DNA of 64,000 nt, from contig NZ_JAVIFT010000002.1 in NCBI RefSeq assembly GCF_031157355.1, positions 978,501 to 1,042,500 on the forward strand, in the 5' to 3' direction. Shown here piece after piece: positions 35,652-44,628 of the stretch. A model generated the notes under the pieces. That model was given only the letters and a program-made list of their open reading frames with translations. It was not told the origin of the DNA and searched no databases. Every line of letters starts with the position of its first letter. Within the stretch, counting starts at the first letter, position 1. The position numbers were made by a program, and so were the translations under genes. This DNA is from Hyphomicrobium sp. LHD-15 (GTDB lineage Bacteria; Pseudomonadota; Alphaproteobacteria; Rhizobiales; Hyphomicrobiaceae).

Positions 35652-36770
35652 ATGGGTGCCTATCTCCTAAAGCGGACGCTTCTCATCATTCCGACGATGA
35701 TCGGTATCATGCTGATCAGCTTCGTGATCGTGCAGTTCGCTCCGGGCGGGCCCGTCGAGCAGATGATCGCCAAGCTTACGGGCACCGACACGTCGATTTC
35801 GGATCGGCTCGGCGGCGGCGGTCGCGACACGGTGAGCGGGGGCAACCAATCCCAGCTCGGGCAAGGCGCGGGCGATAGCGTCACCTCGAAATATCGTGGC
35901 GCGCAGGGGCTCGATCCCGAATTCATCAAGAGCCTCGAAAAGCAGTTCGGCTTCGATAAGCCGGCGCACGAGCGCTTTTTCCTTATGATGAAGAACTATC
36001 TGATGTTTGACTTCGGAAAGAGCTATTTCCGCGACGTCTCGGTGATCGAGCTGATCAAGGAGAAGATGCCGGTTTCGATCTCACTCGGCCTCTGGATGAC
36101 GCTGATTACCTATTTCATCTCGATCCCGCTCGGTATCCGCAAGGCGGTCAAGGACGGAGAGAAGTTCGATACCTGGACCAGTACGATCTTGGTGGTTGGC
36201 TATGCGGTGCCGGGCTTCCTGGTTGCGGTGCTGCTGTTGATCGTGTTCGCGGGTTCTTCGTTCTTCCAATGGTTCCCTTCGCGGGGGCTCACCTCCGACA
36301 ATTTCGACCAGCTTTCTCTGTTCGGTCAGATCGTCGACTATTTCTGGCACCTGACGTTGCCAATCATTGCGATGTCGCTCGGCGCCTTCACGACGATGAC
36401 GTTCCTGACCAAGAACAGCTTCCTCGACGAGATCCGCAAGCAGTACGTCATCACCGCGCGCTCGAAGGGGCTTAACGAGCGGGAGGTGCTTTACGGGCAC
36501 GTGTTCCGGAACGCGATGCTGCTGATCATCGCCGGGTTCCCGGGGGCGTTCATCGGCGCGTTCTTCTCGGGTTCGCTTCTGATCGAGACCGTGTTCTCGC
36601 TGGATGGACTGGGGTTGCTCGGCTTTGAATCGGCGATCAAGCGCGACTACGCGGTGGTGTTCGCGACGCTCTACATCTTCGCGCTGATGGGACTGGTCGT
36701 GAACGTCGTTACGGATTTCATCTATACGATGGTCGATCCGCGCATCGACTTCGAGAGCCGGGAGATCTAA
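35652..36770 (+). CDS. yejB: Peptide ABC transporter permease YejB
   Basis: The 372-residue inner-membrane permease has a first membrane helix (YLLKRTLLIIPTMIGIML), a long periplasmic loop (about residues 40-115, longer than in DppB) and the binding-protein-dependent transport domain with five helices. The EAA-type cytoplasmic loop is YVITARSKGLNEREVLYGHV. It pairs with YejE to form the channel. ATG 35652; GGAGACATGATCTGAG precedes it. The next gene begins 3 bases after its stop. Confidence 0.94.
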   Translation: MGAYLLKRTLLIIPTMIGIMLISFVIVQFAPGGPVEQMIAKLTGTDTSISDRLGGGGRDTVSGGNQSQLGQGAGDSVTSKYRGAQGLDPEFIKSLEKQFGFDKPAHERFFLMMKNYLMFDFGKSYFRDVSVIELIKEKMPVSISLGLWMTLITYFISIPLGIRKAVKDGEKFDTWTSTILVVGYAVPGFLVAVLLLIVFAGSSFFQWFPSRGLTSDNFDQLSLFGQIVDYFWHLTLPIIAMSLGAFTTMTFLTKNSFLDEIRKQYVITARSKGLNEREVLYGHVFRNAMLLIIAGFPGAFIGAFFSGSLLIETVFSLDGLGLLGFESAIKRDYAVVFATLYIFALMGLVVNVVTDFIYTMVDPRIDFESREI

Positions 36771-36773
36771 GCC

Positions 36774-38012
36774 GTGGACGCCCGACGCGAAGACAACGAC
36801 GAGCAGGCGGTGGTGCCGGATCCGGTGCGGCCCCCGTTTTATACGCGGATCTTTCCGCAGATCGAGCTGTCGCCGATCAACGTGCGGCGCTGGGCGAATT
36901 TCAAGGCCAACCGGCGCGGCTACTGGAGCCTCATCCTGTTTCTCGTGCTGTTCGTTCTGACGCTGTTCGCGGAGCTGATCGCCAACGACCGCCCGCTGAT
37001 CGCGCGCTACAAGGGCGAGACGCTGTTCCCGGCGCTGGTGGATTATCCGGAATCGAAGTTCGGTGGATTTCTGGCGGTGACCGACTATCGCGATCCGATC
37101 ATCATCGATGAGATCGAAGCCAATGGCTGGATGCTGTGGCCGCCTATCCGTTACTCCTACGACACCATCAACAAGGACTATCCCAACCGCGCCGATTCCG
37201 ACGGCAACTGTTTCATCGAACGCGACGGCGTAAAGCGCCAGGCCGGGCTCGGCTATCCGGCGCCGCCGCAATGGGCTGCGCGGGCCAAGCTCTGCGAGGC
37301 GCCGCCCGATCAGATGGCGCGCTATCTGGCGGTCGGAAACTGGAATTGGCTCGGTCTCGACAACCAGGGACGCGACGTGCTCGCGCGCGTGATCTATGGC
37401 TTCCGGATCTCGGTGCTGTTCGGCCTGATCCTCACCATTCTTTCGAGCGCAATCGGTATCGCGGCAGGTGCGGTGCAGGGTTTTTACGGCGGTTGGCTCG
37501 ATCTCCTGCTGCAGCGCTTCCTCGAGATCTGGGGCAACATTCCGACGCTCTACGTGCTGATCATCATCGCGGCGGTTCTGGTGCCGGGGTTCTGGACGCT
37601 GCTGTTCGTGCTGCTCGCGTTCCAGTGGACGTCGCTCGTCGGGCTGGTGCGGGCTGAATTCTTGCGCGCGCGCAATTTCGAGTATGTCCGAGCGGCCCGT
37701 GCGCTTGGGCTCTCCGACTCGACGATCATGTGGAAGCACCTGTTGCCGAACGCGACGGTCGCGACGCTGACCTTCATGCCGTTCCAACTTTCGGGCGCGA
37801 TCACGACGCTGACCTCGCTGGACTTCCTCGGCCTCGGCTTGCCGCCGGGCTCGCCGTCGCTCGGCGAGCTCTTGCTGCAAGGCAAGGGCGATCTCGGCGC
37901 GCCCTGGCTCGGCATGAGTGCGTTCTTCTCGATCGCGATCATGCTGTCGCTCTTGATCTTCATCTTCGAGGGGGTTCGCGATGCGCTCGATCCCCGCAAG
38001 ACGTTTGCTTAA
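36774..38012 (+). CDS. yejE: Peptide ABC transporter permease YejE
   Basis: The 412-residue permease has a cytoplasmic N-terminal tail, a first helix (about residues 52-70), a large periplasmic domain (about 75-195, with KYKG-like and cysteine-bearing DSDGNCFIERDG stretches) and a five-helix transport domain. The EAA loop is YVRAARALGLSDSTIMWKHLL. GTG 36774 is the start, with GGGAG eight to twelve bases upstream, just after the yejB stop. yejF follows after 14 bp. Confidence 0.93.
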   Translation: MDARREDNDEQAVVPDPVRPPFYTRIFPQIELSPINVRRWANFKANRRGYWSLILFLVLFVLTLFAELIANDRPLIARYKGETLFPALVDYPESKFGGFLAVTDYRDPIIIDEIEANGWMLWPPIRYSYDTINKDYPNRADSDGNCFIERDGVKRQAGLGYPAPPQWAARAKLCEAPPDQMARYLAVGNWNWLGLDNQGRDVLARVIYGFRISVLFGLILTILSSAIGIAAGAVQGFYGGWLDLLLQRFLEIWGNIPTLYVLIIIAAVLVPGFWTLLFVLLAFQWTSLVGLVRAEFLRARNFEYVRAARALGLSDSTIMWKHLLPNATVATLTFMPFQLSGAITTLTSLDFLGLGLPPGSPSLGELLLQGKGDLGAPWLGMSAFFSIAIMLSLLIFIFEGVRDALDPRKTFA

Positions 38013-38026
38013 GGAGCGCCTAGGCG

Positions 38027-39658
38027 ATGTCGAAAGAAGTGCTGATCAACGTCAAGAACCTCTCGGTGGCGTTCCGTTCGAACGGCGCGTTGACGACGGC
38101 TGTCAAAGGCGTGTCGTTTCGCATCAACAAGGGCGAGACGGTGGCGCTGGTCGGCGAATCCGGCAGCGGCAAATCGGTTTCCGCGCTCTCGATTCTGAAG
38201 CTTCTGTCCTATCCCGCCGCGTCGCATCCGACCGGGCAGATCTTCTTCGAAGGCAAGGATCTCCTGCACGCCTCCGAGGACGAGCTGAAGCGTATTCGGG
38301 GTGACCGGATCTCGATCATCTTCCAGGAGCCGATGACGTCGCTCAATCCGCTGCACACGATCGAGCGGCAGGTGGGCGAGATCCTCGAATTGCATCGTGG
38401 GCTCAAAGGCGCGGCGTTGCGCACGCGCGTTGTCGAGCTGTTGACGAAGGTCGGCATTCCTGAGCCAGAAAAGCGGCTCGGCGCATTCCCGCACCAGCTT
38501 TCCGGCGGGCAGCGCCAGCGCGTGATGATCGCAATGGCGCTCGCCAACGAGCCGGATCTCCTGATTGCAGACGAGCCGACAACCGCGCTCGACGTGACGA
38601 TCCAGGCGCAGATCCTAGAGCTTTTGCGCAACCTGCGGCGCGAGATGGGTATGGCGATGCTGCTGATTACCCACGATCTCGGCATCGTGCGGCGGATGGC
38701 GGAGCGGGTCTATGTCATGCAGCAGGGCCTGATCGTCGAGGAGCAGCCGACGGACGCGTTGTTTGCGTCACCGCAGCATCCCTACACGCGCCATCTGATT
38801 GCAGCCGAGCCGAAAGGCAAGCCGCCGGTGTATGACGCCGCGGCGCCAGTGATTGCCGAGACGCAGGATCTTCGCGTGTGGTTTCCGATCAAGCGCGGAT
38901 TCATGCAGAAGACGGTCGATCACGTGAAGGCTGTCGATGGGCTGTCGGTCAAGATCCTGGCTGGGCAGACCGTCGGTGTGGTGGGCGAATCCGGATCCGG
39001 TAAGACGACGCTCGGGCTCGCGATCCTGCGGCTTATCTCGTCGCAGGGGCCGATCGTCTATCTCGGCAAGCGGATCGATCAGCTCAACTCGAAGGAGATG
39101 CGCCCGCTTCGGCGCGAAATGCAGGTGGTGTTCCAGGACCCATACGGGTCGCTGTCGCCGCGCCTTTCGATCTTCGACATCATCGAGGAAGGGCTTCTGA
39201 TTCAGAAGCCGGAGTGGAATGCCGACCAGCGGCGTGAGCAGGCCGCGCGTGCACTTCGCGAGGTGGGGCTCGACGCGGGGGCGCTCGATCGCTATCCGCA
39301 CGAATTTTCCGGCGGGCAACGCCAGCGCATCGCCATTGCGCGCGCGATGGCGTTGGAACCCAAGTTCATCGTTCTCGACGAGCCGACGAGCGCGCTCGAC
39401 ATGAGCGTGCAGGCGCAGATCGTCGATCTCTTGCGGGAGCTGCAGGCGAAGCGAAATCTCGCCTATGTGTTCATCAGCCACGATCTCAAGGTGGTGCGTG
39501 CGCTCTGCAACTATGTGATCGTGATGCGGAACGGCAAAGCTGTGGAAGAAGGGCCGGCCGAGCAGATCTTTTCCTCGCCCAAAGAGGCTTATACGAAGGC
39601 GTTGCTCGCGGCGGCGTTCGATATCAAGGTTCAGAACCGGGCTGAAATCGCAGGGTAA
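38027..39658 (+). CDS. yejF: Peptide ABC transporter ATP-binding protein YejF (tandem domains)
   Basis: The 543-residue protein fuses two ABC ATPase domains, as in E. coli YejF. Domain 1 has Walker A GESGSGKS, signature LSGGQRQR and Walker B LLIADEPTTALD; domain 2 has GESGSGKT, FSGGQRQR and FIVLDEPTSALD. Each is followed by an oligopeptide-transporter C-terminal extension (QHPYTRHLIAA; SPKEAYTKALL). ATG 38027 has TAAGGAG upstream. This closes the yejAABEF operon. Confidence 0.96.
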   Translation: MSKEVLINVKNLSVAFRSNGALTTAVKGVSFRINKGETVALVGESGSGKSVSALSILKLLSYPAASHPTGQIFFEGKDLLHASEDELKRIRGDRISIIFQEPMTSLNPLHTIERQVGEILELHRGLKGAALRTRVVELLTKVGIPEPEKRLGAFPHQLSGGQRQRVMIAMALANEPDLLIADEPTTALDVTIQAQILELLRNLRREMGMAMLLITHDLGIVRRMAERVYVMQQGLIVEEQPTDALFASPQHPYTRHLIAAEPKGKPPVYDAAAPVIAETQDLRVWFPIKRGFMQKTVDHVKAVDGLSVKILAGQTVGVVGESGSGKTTLGLAILRLISSQGPIVYLGKRIDQLNSKEMRPLRREMQVVFQDPYGSLSPRLSIFDIIEEGLLIQKPEWNADQRREQAARALREVGLDAGALDRYPHEFSGGQRQRIAIARAMALEPKFIVLDEPTSALDMSVQAQIVDLLRELQAKRNLAYVFISHDLKVVRALCNYVIVMRNGKAVEEGPAEQIFSSPKEAYTKALLAAAFDIKVQNRAEIAG

Positions 39659-39665
39659 GCTGGTG

Positions 39666-39696
39666 CCGACCGGCGGTCCGGTTGCTTCGGTTTTTT
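39666..39696 (+). terminator. Possible intrinsic terminator of the yej operon
   Basis: CCGACC-GGC-GGTCCGG forms a short stem with one bulge (39666-39681), followed by TTGCTTCGG and TTTTTT (39691-39696). It starts 8 bases after the yejF stop. The distance between stem and T-run makes it less than ideal. Confidence 0.4.
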
Positions 39697-39765
39697 GCAG
39701 GCCTTGAGCCTGTCGCGATTTTTCGACATCCTGTGGCGTCTTCCGTGTGCGGCGGGGCTTTTTTC

Positions 39766-40218
39766 ATGACCGTGACGTCCGAGGGATTTCATCCCGCTCA
39801 GGTCCAGGCGACAATCGAGGAAATCCGCTATTGGGTTCCGACGATCAAGGATGTCGCGCATGTGTTCGAGGGGAACGAAGAGGGCAGCTGGCTGCTTTCG
39901 ATCGAACCCGTGATCGGCTCGGCTTGCCCGGTGGCGATCGCGCTCAAGGAGAACGGACGCTTCGACATTTCGATCGCGGGCGAGACCTACGACGATCGGG
40001 TGCTGGCGACGCTCGATCAGATCGTGTTGATGCTCGAGCGCATCGCGGACGGCCATGTGATCCAGCGTCGGTGGGTCAGCTCGGCGACGGGCGCGCACCA
40101 CGCCGTCGAGACCATCGTGACACTGGGGCCTGGGCTCGATTGGCGCGGCGGGCCGGAGCCCCACGCGCATGTCGTCGAGCGACACGACCGCCATTTCCTG
40201 CCGTATCGGCGCGTTTAG
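39766..40218 (+). CDS. Conserved-looking hypothetical protein, 150 aa
   Basis: The product is not recognised. It is a soluble, mixed alpha/beta protein with no signal peptide, membrane segment or cysteine cluster except a single Cys in IGSACPVAI. Visible stretches are EEIRYWVPTIKDVAHVFEG, a regular strand pattern (GSWLLSIEPVIG, RFDISIAGETYDDR), a helix DQIVLMLERIADGHV and a His/Pro-rich end EPHAHVVERHDRHFLPYRR. ATG 39766 is chosen as the first ATG after the yej terminator; an upstream extension to 39682 would run into it. Its TAG and the TAA of the convergent NlpC/P60 gene share two bases. Base use is like that of neighbours, so it is probably real. Confidence 0.6.
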   Translation: MTVTSEGFHPAQVQATIEEIRYWVPTIKDVAHVFEGNEEGSWLLSIEPVIGSACPVAIALKENGRFDISIAGETYDDRVLATLDQIVLMLERIADGHVIQRRWVSSATGAHHAVETIVTLGPGLDWRGGPEPHAHVVERHDRHFLPYRRV

Positions 40219-41165
40219 ATTCTTTCGCCCCGAGCCTGCACGGGCGAGGTGGCGATGCGGCGGATCGCGGTAATGGGCGAGTTGCTCTGCCTGGCGATGC
40301 GCTCGACGGCTTCGGGAAGCGTTTCGACGGCGACAGCCATGTGGTGTGCGTTCGCGTGAACCAGCATGACCCCATCGGCCATGATCCCGACGTGTCCCTT
40401 CCAGAAAATCAGATCGCCGCGCTGCAAGCCCTCGAGGTCGTCCGGTATCGGAATGGCTTCGCCGAGCTCGGCGGCCTGCATGTCGCTGTCGCGGGGGGCC
40501 GAAACGCCGGTTGCTTCCAGTGACACCTGAACCAGCCCCGAGCAGTCGATGCCGATACGGGTGCGTCCGCCCCAGAGATAGGGTGTCCCGATCAGTCGCT
40601 CGGCGATGTCAACGAAATCGCGCTCTGCGCGCTCGCGCTCGATGAGGTGGCGTGACACGATGAATCCGCCGCGCTCCAGGCGGCAGAAGCGTTCGGTCCA
40701 CTCCGCCACGCGAATCTCGGCGTTGAGCGGTAAGTGCATCACGGGCGGCGATTTGATGTCGGCCGCAGTATAAACGAACGTGCCGAGCGCTTTGACGCGG
40801 TGGGTCGGGAGCTGGACATCCTTCGTCAGCGCGTTCGCGGGCATGTAGCCGACGTAGCGATCCTTCTGGAGCTGAACCCAGGCCCAGCCGTCCGCCTCGT
40901 CATAGACCTTGACCAGCTCGCCGAAGAGCGCTTCGGTTTCGAGGCCCAAGGCGGCGGAGGGTTCGCGGCGCAGGGGGACCGCCGGCTTGTTCACCTGACG
41001 CATGGTGCCTGGTGCGTATCGCGGAGAGACGATCTGGCCGCGCAACGAGAGCGCCGCGAGGTCCGGACGATAGGCATGACGGCGGGGATCGAGCACCGGC
41101 GCCGAAGGTGGGGCAGCGGTGTCGCGCGGGCTATCCTGCTTTTCTTCCGGGTTCTTCTCGGTCAT
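40215..41165 (-). CDS. NlpC/P60 family cell-wall hydrolase with SH3-like domain
   Basis: The 316-residue protein has a bacterial SH3-like region (about residues 55-180, VYDEADGWAWVQLQKDRYVGYM) followed by an NlpC/P60 cysteine peptidase. The catalytic Cys is in GIDCSGLVQVSL, and His is in KGHVGIMADG. It resembles the D-gamma-Glu-mDAP endopeptidases (YkfC type) that cut peptidoglycan stem peptides. No signal peptide is seen, which fits intracellular recycling of murein peptides. The start overlaps the stop of the upstream aminopeptidase gene (ATGA, 41162-41165). Confidence 0.88.
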   Translation of the reverse strand: MTEKNPEEKQDSPRDTAAPPSAPVLDPRRHAYRPDLAALSLRGQIVSPRYAPGTMRQVNKPAVPLRREPSAALGLETEALFGELVKVYDEADGWAWVQLQKDRYVGYMPANALTKDVQLPTHRVKALGTFVYTAADIKSPPVMHLPLNAEIRVAEWTERFCRLERGGFIVSRHLIERERAERDFVDIAERLIGTPYLWGGRTRIGIDCSGLVQVSLEATGVSAPRDSDMQAAELGEAIPIPDDLEGLQRGDLIFWKGHVGIMADGVMLVHANAHHMAVAVETLPEAVERIARQSNSPITAIRRIATSPVQARGERI

Positions 41166-42610
41166 GCGGAGAGTTCTTTCGTCAGCAGCGAAAACAGCGC
41201 GCGCGCGGTCTGCGGCTCGCCGCCCTTGGGGCCGAGTGGGCGCGGGGCCGGCCGCCAGCCGTAGAGATCGAAGTGCGCGAAGCGGCGCGCGTTTTTGACG
41301 AACCGCTTCAAGAACAGGGCGGCGGTGATGGCGCCTGCGAACGGCGCATCGTACACGTTATTCATGTCGGCGACTTCGCTGTCGAGGTGGCGTTCGTAAC
41401 CCGGCCACAGCGGCAGGCGCCAGACTGGATCGCCGACGGCTTCGGCTTCGGCAGTCAGGGCGGATGCGAAGGCGTCATCGTTGGTGAAGAACGCGGGGAG
41501 GTCCGGGCCGAGCGCGACGCGGGCAGCGCCAGTCAAGGTCGCGAAGACCAGCACCGTGTCCGGCTGCTCCTCGTCGGCCAGAGACAGCGCGTCCGCGAGC
41601 ACGAGGCGGCCTTCGGCATCGGTGTTGCCGATCTCGACCGTTTTGCCTGCTCGGCTCAGCAGCACGTCGCCGGGGCGGAAGGCATCGCCGGAGATGCTGT
41701 TCTCGGCGGCGGCAATCAGCAGCCGTAGCCGCACGTCGAGGCCGTGCGTCATGATCAACTCGGCCAAGGTGAGGGCCGCGGCGGCGCCACCCATGTCCTT
41801 CTTCATCAAGAGCATGCCGGAGGCCGGCTTGATATCGAGGCCGCCGGTGTCAAACGTGATGCCCTTGCCGACGAGGGTGAGGGTGGGCGCGTTCGGATTA
41901 CCGCCGGGCTTGCGCCATCTGACGTCAATCAAACGCGGGGCGCGCGGGCTCGCGCGGCCGACCGCATGGATCATGCGGAAGCCCTTGGCGAGGAGATCGT
42001 CGCCGACTGTGACCTCGATCGTCGCGCCGTGTGTCTCTGCCAAACGGGCGGCTGCGGTCTCCAGGTCTTCGGGTGCCAGATCGGACGCCGGCGTGTTGAT
42101 CAAATCGCGGCCCTTCCAGACGGCGCCGACCTGGTCGACGATGGCGCGATAGTCCAGCCCGGCGGGAACCTTCAGGCGGGGCAGGGCCTCGGCTGGCGCG
42201 CTTTTGTAGCGGCGGAACTTATAGGCGCCGAGCCCCCAGGCGACGGCGGCGAGGTGGGCGTGTGGTATCTCCTGGGCGAGATGGTAGAGCCCTTCGGGCA
42301 GACTTGCCGCGAGCTGCCCTAGAAGAAGCTCCGAGGGCCCCGAAGGATCGCCCCCGCTGCCGTTTCCTTGGCCGAGCACAACGCCTGCGAGTGCACCGGA
42401 CTGACCTGGGAACAGCGCCTGCTTCTTGGCCGCGCTCGTGAAACGGGCATGTTCAAGCCAGCGCTTGGCTGCGTCGTCGATGCCCGGCTGGCGGGCCAGC
42501 GGCTGCTGGTCAGAAACGAGCCAGATCGGCGTGCTCGCGCCGGCCGCGTCGTGGGGGACCAGCACATCGGTCGGGGAGAGCGTGCTCGCCACGTTGTTTT
42601 TTTCGGTCAT
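41162..42610 (-). CDS. Leucyl aminopeptidase family (M17) protein
   Basis: The 482-residue cytosolic exopeptidase has the M17 catalytic domain: VGKGITFDTGGLDIKP (Lys and Asp), MKKDMGGAA, and the signature NTDAEGRLVLADAL with Asp, Glu and Arg of the dinuclear metal site. The N-terminal 160 residues are the poorly conserved M17 leader domain. It removes N-terminal residues from peptides. Tight coupling to an NlpC/P60 enzyme resembles murein-peptide recycling sets in which one enzyme frees L-Ala and the other the mDAP bond. ATG 42610 lacks a strong ribosome site. Confidence 0.92.
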   Translation of the reverse strand: MTEKNNVASTLSPTDVLVPHDAAGASTPIWLVSDQQPLARQPGIDDAAKRWLEHARFTSAAKKQALFPGQSGALAGVVLGQGNGSGGDPSGPSELLLGQLAASLPEGLYHLAQEIPHAHLAAVAWGLGAYKFRRYKSAPAEALPRLKVPAGLDYRAIVDQVGAVWKGRDLINTPASDLAPEDLETAAARLAETHGATIEVTVGDDLLAKGFRMIHAVGRASPRAPRLIDVRWRKPGGNPNAPTLTLVGKGITFDTGGLDIKPASGMLLMKKDMGGAAAALTLAELIMTHGLDVRLRLLIAAAENSISGDAFRPGDVLLSRAGKTVEIGNTDAEGRLVLADALSLADEEQPDTVLVFATLTGAARVALGPDLPAFFTNDDAFASALTAEAEAVGDPVWRLPLWPGYERHLDSEVADMNNVYDAPFAGAITAALFLKRFVKNARRFAHFDLYGWRPAPRPLGPKGGEPQTARALFSLLTKELSA

Positions 42611-42718
42611 GATGGGTTCTTTGGTACTGGTGAGGACTGGCCCCTTTGAAGGAGCTTGGATGATCAGGCATTATCCCCAGAGCCGAAGGGAAACACAATC
42701 GCAAGAGGACGCTTGAGG

Positions 42719-43396
42719 ATGGCGGAAGAGTACCGACTTGTCATTGGCAACAAGAACACGTCGAGCTGGAGCTTGAGGCCTTGGCTTGCCATGAAACAGG
42801 CAAATATCGGCTTTACCGAGGTCAGGATAAACCTGCGCGCGCCAGATGCGAAGCAGCAGATGCTCGCCCATTCCCCGGCAGGCAAGGTGCCGGTGCTGTG
42901 GGCGGGGGATCTCATGATCTGGGACAGCCTTGCCATCCTCGAATACGTCGCGGAGCGCCATCCCGAAAAGTCGCTGTGGCCAGCGGATGTCAAGGCACGC
43001 GCCGTAGCGCGATCTGTCAGCGCGGAGATGCATTCCGGGTTCCAGCCGCTTCGCGAACACTGCCCGATGAAAATTCTCTCGGTTGATCCGCGGGCCGAGC
43101 ATCTGGAGCCGGTCGAGGCCAATATCCGCCGAATCGTCGAGCTGATGCTCGACTGCCGCAAGCGGTTCGGCGGGGACGGACCGTTCCTGTTCTCCAAGTT
43201 CTCGGTCGCGGATGCCATGTACGCGCCGGTTGCGTCGCGGTTCCGGACCTACGTGGCGGACCTCGGTGCGTTCGGAGACGACGGCACAGTGGCGCGCTAT
43301 ATCGATACGCTGCTCGCTCTTCCTGCCATCGAGGAATGGACCAGCGCTGCCAAGGAGGAGGTTGCTCAGCTCGCGAGCGCTGCCGCAACCGGTTAA
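42719..43396 (+). CDS. Glutathione S-transferase-like protein
   Basis: The 225-residue protein has a thioredoxin-like N-terminal domain (YRLVIGNKNTSSWSLRPWLA, with Ser as the likely catalytic residue) that keeps the cis-Pro/SxS-type GSH site (AGKVPVLWAGDLMIWDSLAI), and an all-helical C-terminal domain (FSVADAMYAPVASRF). It belongs to the zeta/maleylacetoacetate isomerase-like or YfcF-like GSTs. The substrate is not known. ATG 42719 is preferred to a start 63 bases upstream because family members begin shortly before the first strand. Divergent from the aminopeptidase gene. Confidence 0.85.
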   Translation: MAEEYRLVIGNKNTSSWSLRPWLAMKQANIGFTEVRINLRAPDAKQQMLAHSPAGKVPVLWAGDLMIWDSLAILEYVAERHPEKSLWPADVKARAVARSVSAEMHSGFQPLREHCPMKILSVDPRAEHLEPVEANIRRIVELMLDCRKRFGGDGPFLFSKFSVADAMYAPVASRFRTYVADLGAFGDDGTVARYIDTLLALPAIEEWTSAAKEEVAQLASAAATG

Positions 43397-43481
43397 GGCT
43401 TTATTGACCGCTGTATCGGAAAGTGACGGAAGCTGATGCCGCCAGAGCATCTTCCGTAACGAACGAGCAGTGGAGACGTGA

Positions 43482-44495
43482 ATGCCCGACCTCGACGCGC
43501 ACAGTGCGGTGGCGAAGCCGGCGCGTTCCCGTGGTTTTCTCGCTGCGCTCGCGGCAAGCCTGTTGCTCGGCGCCTGCGCGCAGGTCGGCGGAGAAGAGAG
43601 TTCGGGGCTGTTCGCGGCCCTGGCTCCAGCAGAGCAGCCGGCGGCAGCCGAGGCTCAATCGCCTTCGGATCCGCAGAAGGCTGCGGACCATTGGGGCAAG
43701 GAATACTCGAAGAATCCGCGCGATCTCGATGCTGCGCTCTCTTATGCGCAGAACCTCAAGGCCACGGGGCGCAAGCGCGAGGCGATGGCTGTGCTGCAGC
43801 AGGCCTCGCTCATCCATGGGTCCGACCGGCGGCTTGCCGGCGAGTACGGCCGCCTGGCGCTCGATCTCGATCAGGTGAGCGTCGCCAGGAAACTTTTGGA
43901 GCTGGCCGACGATCCCGCCAATCCGGATTGGCGAATCATTCTTGCGCGAGGAACTGCGCTCGCCAAGGAAGGAAACTATCGGGAAGCGATCTCGTTCTAC
44001 GAGCGGGCCCAGGCTCTGAACCCCGGACACCCCTCGGTTCTGAACAATCTGGCGCTGTCCTATACGATGAGCGGCGAACCGGAGCGCGGCGAGCAGCTGC
44101 TGCGTCAGGCGAGCGCCTCCGGCAACGAAAACGCCAAGGTCCGGCAGAACCTCGCCCTCGTTCTCGGCTTGCAGGGCAAGTACGACGAGGCCACCAAACT
44201 GGCGTCAGTCGATCTCGCGCCGACGGAAGCGCAGGCGAACACGGCGCTGCTGAGGAAGATGGTGAAACTCGACGGCAAGCCGATGGCACCGGCTTCGAGC
44301 CCGTCCCAAGCGCCGGCCGGCGATGTCTGGTCTCCGGCGGTTGCGAAAGCGCCGGCCCCGGCGCGCACGCCAGTCGTCGCTCAGGCGCCGGCGTCATCAG
44401 GCCAGGCTCCGATGCTTCGTTCTTCCAAGATCGAAACCGGGTTCGGATCTCAGTCCGACAGCGATCGCGCGGCTTCTCTGTCCAGCGCAGACTAA
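43482..44495 (+). CDS. tadD: Tad pilus assembly lipoprotein TadD (TPR)
   Basis: The 337-residue product has a lipoprotein signal (LLLGACAQ, lipid on C32), TPR repeats (about residues 65-260, for example AISFYERAQALNPGHPSVLN) and a Pro/Ala-rich tail. TadD acts with TadC/TadB and the CpaC secretin in assembling Flp pili. ATG 43482 has GGAGACGTGA upstream. It is convergent with tadC and separated from it by 133 bp, so unlike the rest of the locus it has its own transcript. A second frame over the same bases is open but is a shadow. Confidence 0.88.
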   Translation: MPDLDAHSAVAKPARSRGFLAALAASLLLGACAQVGGEESSGLFAALAPAEQPAAAEAQSPSDPQKAADHWGKEYSKNPRDLDAALSYAQNLKATGRKREAMAVLQQASLIHGSDRRLAGEYGRLALDLDQVSVARKLLELADDPANPDWRIILARGTALAKEGNYREAISFYERAQALNPGHPSVLNNLALSYTMSGEPERGEQLLRQASASGNENAKVRQNLALVLGLQGKYDEATKLASVDLAPTEAQANTALLRKMVKLDGKPMAPASSPSQAPAGDVWSPAVAKAPAPARTPVVAQAPASSGQAPMLRSSKIETGFGSQSDSDRAASLSSAD

Positions 44496-44628
44496 ACGCA
44501 TCCAGTTTTTTATGCAGGCGTTCGTCGCGTGGGGCTTGCCTGCTCGCGCATGCGCTCCCGCCCGCCTGAAAGGTTCCGCATTTCTCAGGATCGGAGACGG
44601 GTGACCTGTTATCTGGTCTCGTTGCCCG

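Noticed and set aside
36081-37880. 599-residue Arg/Glu-rich open frame antisense to yejB and yejE
   Set aside because: Composition is that of an antisense frame; both sense genes are clear permeases.
43478-44569. 363-residue frame overlapping tadD on the same strand
   Set aside because: Arg/Gly-rich, no lipobox or TPR; the other frame has both.
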